NCBI RefSeq assembly: GCF_000147075.1
Contig: NC_014484.1
Span: 124,001-188,000 of the forward strand
Length of the DNA: 64,000 nt
Reading direction: 5' to 3'
From: Spirochaeta thermophila DSM 6192
GTDB taxonomy: Bacteria > Spirochaetota > Spirochaetia > Winmispirales > Winmispiraceae
Both the position numbers and the translations under genes were made by a program. The notes below the pieces were generated by a model. That model saw only the letters and a program-made list of their open reading frames with translations. It was not told the origin of the DNA and did not search any database. Positions within the stretch are counted from its first letter, which is position 1. Each line of letters begins with the position of its first letter. Below are positions 58,890 through 64,000 of this stretch, piece by piece.

Positions 58890-60013
58890 CGCCCACCTCC
58901 TACCCCCGCGAGCCCCTCCACCCAGTTCTGGAAGACCGGCTGGAACCCCCGCGCCCTGATCGCCTCGCACACCTCCCGCACCCCGCGGGTGTCGGCCACC
59001 TCGAACTGCCCCTCCTCTGCGCGCGTCGCATGCCCACCCACCGCCGTCACCGAGGCCGCCGACATCCTCGTGACACCCAATCCGATGAGGTGATCCCGCA
59101 CGAAGGCCCGCTCCCGCGTGGAGAGCGAGATCCCGCAGTGGGGGGCGAAGAGCCTATGGGCGAGTATCGCCTGCACCAGATCGCGCTCGCCCGCAGGATG
59201 CGGAGCAGTGAACCCGCCCACGCACGGGCGGAGCCTCGGCAGTGAGACCCCCACCTCCACCTCGGGGAACACCCTCGAAAGGTACCTCGCATGGAGGGCC
59301 GTGAAGAAGGTCTCCCTGCGCCATTCGCCAAGCCCGAGCAGGGCCCCCACCGTGATCGCCCGCATCCCGGCCCGCGCAGCCCGCTCCGGGGCGAGGAGTC
59401 GGTAGTCATAACGGGCCTTGGGTCCGCCCGGATGGAACCGGGGATACTCCTCTGGGTGATACACCTCCTGGTAGAGGGTGAGGTAGTCCACCCCGGCCTG
59501 GATGAGCCTCCGGTACTCATCCTCCTCGAGGGGGTAGATCTCTATCCCCACCGAGGGGAAGAGCCGCGTGAGGATCCGCACCGCCTCCTCGATGTAGGCC
59601 ACCGGGGTTCGACGCCGATCCTCCCCCGTGAGGAGCAGCACGTCCCTGAACCCCTGACGCGCGATGGCCTCCGCCTCCCGCTCGATCTCCTCGAACGACA
59701 GCTGCCTCCTCTGTACCGGGGCCCCGGCGTGGAACCCGCAGTACACACACCGGTTCACGCAGTAGTTGCTCACGTAGAGCGGGGTATAGAGCGAGATGAC
59801 CCGGCCGAAGTGTTGCACAGTGAGACGCCTCGCCTTCACAGCCATGGCCTCGAGGAAGGGCACGGCCGCAGGCGAGAGGAGCACGAGGAGGTCCTCGGGC
59901 GAGAGCGCACCCTCCTTTGCGAGCACCACCTCCACCCGGGAAGGCCTCACCCGGGCGAAGAAGCCCTCGAAATCGAAGTCCTTCCACTCATTGATCACGC
60001 CGAGCACGCTCAT
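58886..60013 (-). CDS. thiH: 2-iminoacetate synthase ThiH
   Basis: The 375-residue radical-SAM enzyme cleaves tyrosine to dehydroglycine for thiazole synthesis. The cluster motif is [10 protein letters not shown] (Cx3Cx2C), preceded by [11 protein letters not shown]. Further ThiH marks are [36 protein letters not shown] and [13 protein letters not shown]. ThiH is the oxygen-independent route, unlike ThiO, which fits an anaerobe. It overlaps thiG and thiF by 4 bases each. Confidence 0.95.
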   Translation of the reverse strand: MSVLGVINEWKDFDFEGFFARVRPSRVEVVLAKEGALSPEDLLVLLSPAAVPFLEAMAVKARRLTVQHFGRVISLYTPLYVSNYCVNRCVYCGFHAGAPVQRRQLSFEEIEREAEAIARQGFRDVLLLTGEDRRRTPVAYIEEAVRILTRLFPSVGIEIYPLEEDEYRRLIQAGVDYLTLYQEVYHPEEYPRFHPGGPKARYDYRLLAPERAARAGMRAITVGALLGLGEWRRETFFTALHARYLSRVFPEVEVGVSLPRLRPCVGGFTAPHPAGERDLVQAILAHRLFAPHCGISLSTRERAFVRDHLIGLGVTRMSAASVTAVGGHATRAEEGQFEVADTRGVREVCEAIRARGFQPVFQNWVEGLAGVGGGR

Positions 60014-60795
60014 GTGGGCTGCTCCAGCTCCTGGAGGAACCCGGTGAGCGGTGAGGAGGCCTCCGCATACTCCCGTACCGGACCGAGCCCTGCGAGGAAG
60101 GCCCGGCGCCCTGCCTCCACCGCGAGGGCGAAGGCCCGCGCCATCCCGACCGGATCCCCTGCGGTGGCGATGGCCGTATTCACCAGGACCGCCGCACACC
60201 CCATCTCCATGGCCGCCGCTGCCTCCGACGGCTTCCCGATTCCCGCATCCACGATGATGGGTACCTCCAGCTCCTCTACCAGCATCCGGATGAGCTCGGC
60301 GGTCTTGAGCCCCCTGTTGCTCCCTATGGGCGCACCGAGGGGCATCACCGCAGCCGCCCCTGCATCCTGGAGCTTCCTCCCTATCACCAGATCCGGGAGC
60401 ACGTAGGGCAGGACCACGAACCCCTCTTTCACCAGGATCTCGGTTGCCCGGAGCGTCTCCTGATTGTCGGGCATGAGATAGACCTGATCGGGCACGATCT
60501 CGACCTTCACCCAGTTCCCGCACCCCGCCGCCCTCGCCAGCCGGGCGATCCGCACCGCCTCCTCTGCGCACCGGGCGCCCGAGGTGTTGGGCATCACCAC
60601 CACACCCTTCGGGATGTAGGAGAGCACATTGTCTTCGGGGTTCGCCAGGTTCACCCGTCGCAGGGCCACGGTCACCACCTGGGCCCCGCTCTCGGCGATG
60701 ACCCGAGGGATGAGCCGCCGGTCGGGGAACTTGCCGGTACCCAGCACGAGCCTGCTTTCGAGACTCGTGCCGCCTATGACGAGGGAATCGTCCAT
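60010..60795 (-). CDS. thiG: Thiazole synthase ThiG
   Basis: The 261-residue TIM-barrel enzyme makes the thiazole ring from DXP, dehydroglycine and ThiS thiocarboxylate. [37 protein letters not shown], the catalytic Lys in [10 protein letters not shown] and [13 protein letters not shown] are family marks. The ATG at 60795 shares one base with the thiS stop (TGATG); a TTG one codon earlier is less likely. It should work as a complex with ThiS. Confidence 0.96.
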   Translation of the reverse strand: MDDSLVIGGTSLESRLVLGTGKFPDRRLIPRVIAESGAQVVTVALRRVNLANPEDNVLSYIPKGVVVMPNTSGARCAEEAVRIARLARAAGCGNWVKVEIVPDQVYLMPDNQETLRATEILVKEGFVVLPYVLPDLVIGRKLQDAGAAAVMPLGAPIGSNRGLKTAELIRMLVEELEVPIIVDAGIGKPSEAAAAMEMGCAAVLVNTAIATAGDPVGMARAFALAVEAGRRAFLAGLGPVREYAEASSPLTGFLQELEQPT

Positions 60796-60992
60796 CAACC
60801 GCCTCCCACGAACGAGATGATCTCGACCCGCATCCCCTCGGAGAGAGGGGTGCGCTCGAACTCCTCTCGGGGGACGATCCTGCCCTCGAGTTCCACGACT
60901 ACGCGTTCAGGGAGGATCCCTCTCTCCTCGAGCAGACCTCCCACCGTGGTGGCCCCGGTCTCAAGCCGTTCACCGTTCACGATGAGCCTCAT
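60795..60992 (-). CDS. thiS: Sulfur carrier protein ThiS
   Basis: The 65-residue ubiquitin-fold protein begins [20 protein letters not shown] and ends ISFVGGG. The C-terminal Gly-Gly is the site adenylated by ThiF and converted to thiocarboxylate. GGGAGG lies 6 bases before the ATG at 60992; a longer frame upstream runs into the riboswitch leader and is unlikely. It is the first gene of the thi operon. Confidence 0.93.
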   Translation of the reverse strand: MRLIVNGERLETGATTVGGLLEERGILPERVVVELEGRIVPREEFERTPLSEGMRVEIISFVGGG

Positions 60993-61028
60993 GTGCGCCT
61001 CCCGACGGTGCAGGGGAAAGGGGGGAAA

Positions 61029-61056
61029 CAAAAAAGGGCATACCGTAGGGTATGCC
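61029..61056 (-). terminator. Intrinsic terminator of the thi leader
   Basis: On the minus strand GGGCATACC and GGTATGCCC form a perfect 9-base-pair stem with a 4-base loop, followed by six T. It ends about 36 bases before thiS and is the expression platform of the TPP riboswitch. Confidence 0.9.
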
Positions 61057-61106
61057 CTGCTTCTGGTCGAAGGACGTCCGCGTACTCGAGTGCGCGGTCA
61101 TACTCC

Positions 61107-61207
61107 GGCCGAAGTTCCCTACGGTGGGATTACCCACGTCAGGTTCGAAGGGTAAGGGCCCCGCCCTTTCTCAGCCCGGCCTCATGCCGAGCACCCCCAC
61201 TTCAGCC
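61107..61207 (-). promoter_or_regulatory. TPP riboswitch (thi-box) aptamer
   Basis: The minus strand contains the thi-box hallmarks in order: GGGGTGCT, GGGCTGAGAAAGGG (CTGAGA at 61174-61169), ACCCTT, ACCTGA (61144-61139), GGGTAAT and CGTAGGGAA. The closing P1 helix can form between GGCTGAAGT (61207-61199) and ACTTCGGCC (61115-61107). TPP binding would allow the downstream terminator to form and stop transcription of thiS-thiG-thiH-thiF-thiE-thiC. ACCGTAGGG in the aptamer (61125-61117) is exactly complementary to CCCTACGGT (61049-61041) in the terminator, giving a ready antiterminator when TPP is absent. Confidence 0.95.
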
Positions 61208-61233
61208 CTGCACTCTCAAAGATCGTCGGAGAC

Positions 61234-61262
61234 AGTATACACCCGCCTCCCTCAACTGTCCA
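61234..61262 (-). promoter_or_regulatory. Promoter of the thi operon
   Basis: On the minus strand TGGACA (61262-61257) and TATACT (61239-61234) are spaced 17 bases apart. The -35 box overlaps the end of serA. Start is predicted near 61227, just before the riboswitch. Confidence 0.7.
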
Positions 61263-62445
61263 GAGGTGAGAATTCCTTCGGCCTCAGCACTCGCACCATG
61301 ATCACCCCCTCGATCTGAGAGAGGTCCTCGGAGATGTCGGAGGGGACCTCCCCGTCCACGTCGATGATGTTGTAGGCGATGTTCCCCTTGTGTTTGTTGA
61401 TCATGTCGCTTATGTTGATGCGGGCGCTGCCCAGCACGCCCGTGATCTGCCTCACCATGTCGGGGATGTTCCGGTTCGCGATGAGGATCCGTGTATCCCC
61501 GCTCACGTCGAGCTGGCAGGTGGGGAAGTTCACCGAGTTCCTGATATTCCCCCTCTCCAGGAAGTCACGGAGCTGCTGGACTGCCATGATCGCACAGTTC
61601 TCCTCGGCCTCGGGTGTGGAGGCACCCAGGTGGGGGATGGGGATCACGTTCTCACAACGGAGAAGCTCTGCCTCGGGGAAGTCTGTCACGTATCTGTCCA
61701 CTATCCCCTCCTCGATGGCCCTGAGGATGTCCCTGTTGTTCACCAACCCGCCGCGGGCGAAGTTGAGGATCTTCACCCCCCGCTTCATCATGCGGAACTT
61801 CTCGTAGTTGAGCATCCCCCGGGTGTCGTCGTTGAGCGGCACGTGCAGGGTGATGTAGTCCGCCTCCCTGATGAGCTTCTCCAGGGTCTCGGCCCGCTGG
61901 ACCTTGCTCGAGAGCCCCCAGGCCGCCTCCACCGAGATGTAGGGGTCGTAGCCTATCACCTCCATCTCGAGGGACACGGCCGCGTTCGCCACCATCACCC
62001 CGATGGAACCGAGGCCGATCACCCCCAGCTTCTTGCCCTTGATCTCGGGCCCCGTGAACCGTGATTTCTCCTTCTCCACCAGCTCGGACACCCTGTCGCC
62101 CTCATCCGCGATCGAGCGCACCCACTCCACGGCCCTGATGATCTTGCGGGAGGCGATGAGCAGGCCCGCGATCACGAGCTCCTTCACGCTGTTCGCATTG
62201 GCGCCCGGTGTGTTGAAGACCACGATTCCCCGTTCGGTACACCTTTCCACAGGAATGTTGTTCACCCCAGCCCCTGCCCGTGCGATGGCGAGCACCGAAG
62301 AGGGGATCTCCATCTGGTGCATGTCAGCACTCCGCACGAGGATGGCGTCCGGGTGGGTGAACTCGGAAGCCACCTCATAGAGGTCGCGCGGAAAGATCTC
62401 GAGCCCCTTGGGAGAGATCTTGTTGAGCGTCTGGATCTTGAACAT
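61252..62445 (-). CDS. serA: D-3-phosphoglycerate dehydrogenase
   Basis: The 397-residue enzyme oxidises 3-phosphoglycerate in the first step of serine synthesis. It has the NAD-binding loop GVIGLGSIGVMVANAAV, the Arg in LNFARGGLVNNRD, the His in IPHLGASTPEAEENCA, and a C-terminal ACT domain (about 325-395; ILIANRNIPDMVRQITGVLG) for feedback control. NTPGANANSVKELV is also typical. The ATG at 62445 shares a base with the serC stop (TGATG); a GTG one codon earlier is possible. Confidence 0.94.
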   Translation of the reverse strand: MFKIQTLNKISPKGLEIFPRDLYEVASEFTHPDAILVRSADMHQMEIPSSVLAIARAGAGVNNIPVERCTERGIVVFNTPGANANSVKELVIAGLLIASRKIIRAVEWVRSIADEGDRVSELVEKEKSRFTGPEIKGKKLGVIGLGSIGVMVANAAVSLEMEVIGYDPYISVEAAWGLSSKVQRAETLEKLIREADYITLHVPLNDDTRGMLNYEKFRMMKRGVKILNFARGGLVNNRDILRAIEEGIVDRYVTDFPEAELLRCENVIPIPHLGASTPEAEENCAIMAVQQLRDFLERGNIRNSVNFPTCQLDVSGDTRILIANRNIPDMVRQITGVLGSARINISDMINKHKGNIAYNIIDVDGEVPSDISEDLSQIEGVIMVRVLRPKEFSPLDS

Positions 62446-63536
62446 CACCGCCTCCTTCCATACCGTCGTTCGAAGTCCTTCATGAAGGCCACCAGTGCCT
62501 CCACTCCTTCTTTGGGCATGGCATTGTAGATGCTCGCCCTCAGTCCTCCCACGCTCCTGTGCCCTTTGAGGTTCACCAGCCCTCGCTCCTCGGCCTCCTC
62601 GAGGAAGGTGGCGGTGAGCTCCTCGGTGGGGAGGAAGAAGGGGACGTTCATGAGCGAGCGGTAGGCAGGCTCCACCTTGGTGGTGAACAGATCGGACTCG
62701 TCGAGGAAGCGGTAGAGGAGCTCCGCCTTCTCAAGGTTCCGCTCGTACATGGCCTGGACACCCCCCTGGCGTTCCACCCACTCGAGCACGAGACCCACCA
62801 TGTAGATGGCGTAGCACGGCGGGGTGTTGTAGAGGGACCGCTTCTCCACGTGGATGTCGTACCGGAGCATGGTGGGTGTGTGCGGGAGGTGTCCGCCCAC
62901 CAGGTCCTTCCGGATGATCACCACGGTCACCCCGGCCGGCCCCAGGTTCTTCTGCGCCCCTGCGTAGTAGATCCCGAAGGACCGGATGTCCACCGGCTCG
63001 GAGAGGATGTGGGATGAGGCGTCGGCCACGAGGGGCGCATCCCCTGTCGCCGGCAGCGAGGTGTAACGGGTGCCGTAGATCGTGTTGTTGGTGGTGATGT
63101 GGAGATAGGAGAGCCCTTCGGGAAGGGGCGGGATCTCGGGGATAGTGGTGTAGCCCCTGTCGGCCGAGGAGGCGACCACCTCTACCTCGCCGAACAGCCC
63201 CGCCTCCTTGATCGCGCGGCTCGACCAGTGTCCTGTGTCCACGTACCCCCCCTTCCCCGTGCGCCCCATGAGGTTCATGGGCACCATGGCGAACTGGAGC
63301 GAGGCGCCGCCCTGCAGGAAGAGGACCGCGTAGTCGTCCGGGATGTCCAAGAGCCTGCGGAGCCGCTCCTCGGTCCCGCCTATGATCCGCTCGAAGGCCT
63401 TTGAGCGGTGTGACATCTCCATCACCGACATCCCCGCGTCGCGGTAGACGAGCATCTCGTCGGCTGCCTTCTTGAGCACCTCCTCGGGAAGGACCGAGGG
63501 GCCCGCAGAGAAGTTGTACACGCGTTCGAGTCTCAT
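62445..63536 (-). CDS. serC: Phosphoserine aminotransferase
   Basis: The 363-residue PLP enzyme converts 3-phosphohydroxypyruvate to phosphoserine. VYNFSAGPSVLPEEVL is the N-terminal signature; SVMEMSHRSKAF, FLQGGASLQFAMVPMNL and the Lys in YYAGAQKNLGPAGV (PLP Schiff base) are conserved. It lies between rex and serA with 4-base and 1-base overlaps, so serine synthesis and the redox regulator are cotranslated. Confidence 0.95.
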   Translation of the reverse strand: MRLERVYNFSAGPSVLPEEVLKKAADEMLVYRDAGMSVMEMSHRSKAFERIIGGTEERLRRLLDIPDDYAVLFLQGGASLQFAMVPMNLMGRTGKGGYVDTGHWSSRAIKEAGLFGEVEVVASSADRGYTTIPEIPPLPEGLSYLHITTNNTIYGTRYTSLPATGDAPLVADASSHILSEPVDIRSFGIYYAGAQKNLGPAGVTVVIIRKDLVGGHLPHTPTMLRYDIHVEKRSLYNTPPCYAIYMVGLVLEWVERQGGVQAMYERNLEKAELLYRFLDESDLFTTKVEPAYRSLMNVPFFLPTEELTATFLEEAEERGLVNLKGHRSVGGLRASIYNAMPKEGVEALVAFMKDFERRYGRRR

Positions 63537-64000
63537 CGGAGTGCTCCTTTCGTGGGATGGTCGCCCGCCATAAGGAGGGCGGAGAGCACGCGCATCTCTG
63601 CGCGCAGCGATATGGCACGCACCCATACCCCTTCCTCCCGGGGGATGGGCCGTGAGGTGAAATTGACGATCCCGCGTATCCCGCCCGCCCTGAGGCGCTC
63701 CACCGAGGTGTCCACCGACTCGGGAGGCACGGCGAGGATACCCACCTCTATCCCTTCGCGGCGCACCACCTCGGGGATGCGGAAGGCGGGATAGAGCGGG
63801 ATGGGGGTGGAGATGAGCTCGAGCCGGTTGGTGTTGCTGTCGAAGCCCGCGATAAGCTCGTACTCGGGAAGGGCCTGCTCGCTGTAGTGGAGGAGGGCGC
63901 TCCCGAGCCGGCCGAGGCCCACGATGCACGCCCTTCTGCGGGTCTGAAGACCAAAGGCCGTGGTGAGGAGGGAGAGGAGGGCCTCCACCGGATACCCGCG
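63533..64000 (-). CDS. rex: Redox-sensing repressor Rex, 5' end missing
   Basis: The frame is open to the window edge and begins RGYPVEALLSLLTTAFGLQ, which aligns with the junction between the winged helix and the NADH-binding domain of Rex. The Rossmann motif CIVGLGRLGSALLHY, FDSNTNRL, ILAVPPESVDTSVERL and GIVNFTSRPI are Rex-like. The DNA-binding part lies outside the window. Rex senses the NADH/NAD ratio and controls fermentation and redox genes. Its last codon overlaps the serC start by 4 bases. Confidence 0.85.
   Translation of the reverse strand, partial: RGYPVEALLSLLTTAFGLQTRRRACIVGLGRLGSALLHYSEQALPEYELIAGFDSNTNRLELISTPIPLYPAFRIPEVVRREGIEVGILAVPPESVDTSVERLRAGGIRGIVNFTSRPIPREEGVWVRAISLRAEMRVLSALLMAGDHPTKGALR

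Noticed and set aside
1-64000. CRISPR array, prophage, insertion sequence, tRNA or rRNA
   Set aside because: No regularly spaced repeats, transposase or integrase motifs, or tRNA/rRNA sequences were seen.

Overview
The window reads as a chromosomal stretch of a GC-rich, free-living spirochaete. The evidence is a complete cheA-cheY-cheW-cheR-cheD-cheB operon, several chemoreceptors with unusual sensor domains, many loosely conserved lipoproteins, a pentose-catabolic pair (transketolase and a xylulokinase-type kinase), and anaerobe-style thiamine synthesis through ThiH. A Spirochaeta thermophila-like host fits, but that is an inference from gene content, since no rRNA marker is present. Coding density is very high. 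No gene-free stretch exceeds about 185 bases, and no tRNA, rRNA, insertion sequence, phage or CRISPR array was seen.

Layout. 1-8.3 kb: a truncated lipoprotein, bcp, an acyl-ACP thioesterase, a chemoreceptor overlapping a glycosyltransferase, galU, a soluble response regulator-kinase, a lipoprotein and a dus gene. 8.3-12.2 kb: a chemoreceptor with an apparently rearranged sugar-binding-protein fold, followed by a membrane adenylate cyclase. 12.2-16.5 kb: an uncharacterised four-gene run alternating barrel-like secreted proteins with lipoproteins. 16.5-24.6 kb: a membrane coiled-coil/TPR protein, a Cache chemoreceptor, pyruvate kinase and an MFS-HEAT fusion. 24.6-31.8 kb: the chemotaxis operon, with an atypical CheA and a degenerate receptor. 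31.8-35 kb: leuCD and an M29-type aminopeptidase. 35-38 kb on the minus strand: two DUF4230-like proteins, thioredoxin, a 52-residue small ORF and a CNNM/CorC-type protein, probably one operon. 38.1-42.2 kb: hisA, a hisIE with a degenerate HisI half, and a binding-protein/degenerate-sensor pair. 42.2-45.9 kb: tkt and xylB, each behind a palindromic control region. 45.9-55.8 kb: a large envelope protein (minus), then a TPR lipoprotein, a DHH phosphoesterase, a TraB-like protein, a YdcF-like protein, a hybrid histidine kinase and radA. 55.8-61.2 kb on the minus strand: thiS-thiG-thiH-thiF-thiD2E-thiC behind a TPP riboswitch with a terminator. 61.2-64 kb on the minus strand: rex (5' truncated), serC and serA.

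The sensory genes form one theme: binding-protein-like receptors, Cache receptors, cyclic-nucleotide output and the Che pathway. The metabolic genes link pentose catabolism, which uses the TPP-dependent transketolase, with TPP-controlled thiamine synthesis, and Rex-type NADH sensing with serine synthesis. Several genes (galU and the genes at 47738 minus, 52152 plus and 12255 plus) have a good -10 box ending 7-9 bases before a start codon that lacks a Shine-Dalgarno site, which suggests leaderless transcripts. All functional assignments come from motif recognition by eye; no database search was run.
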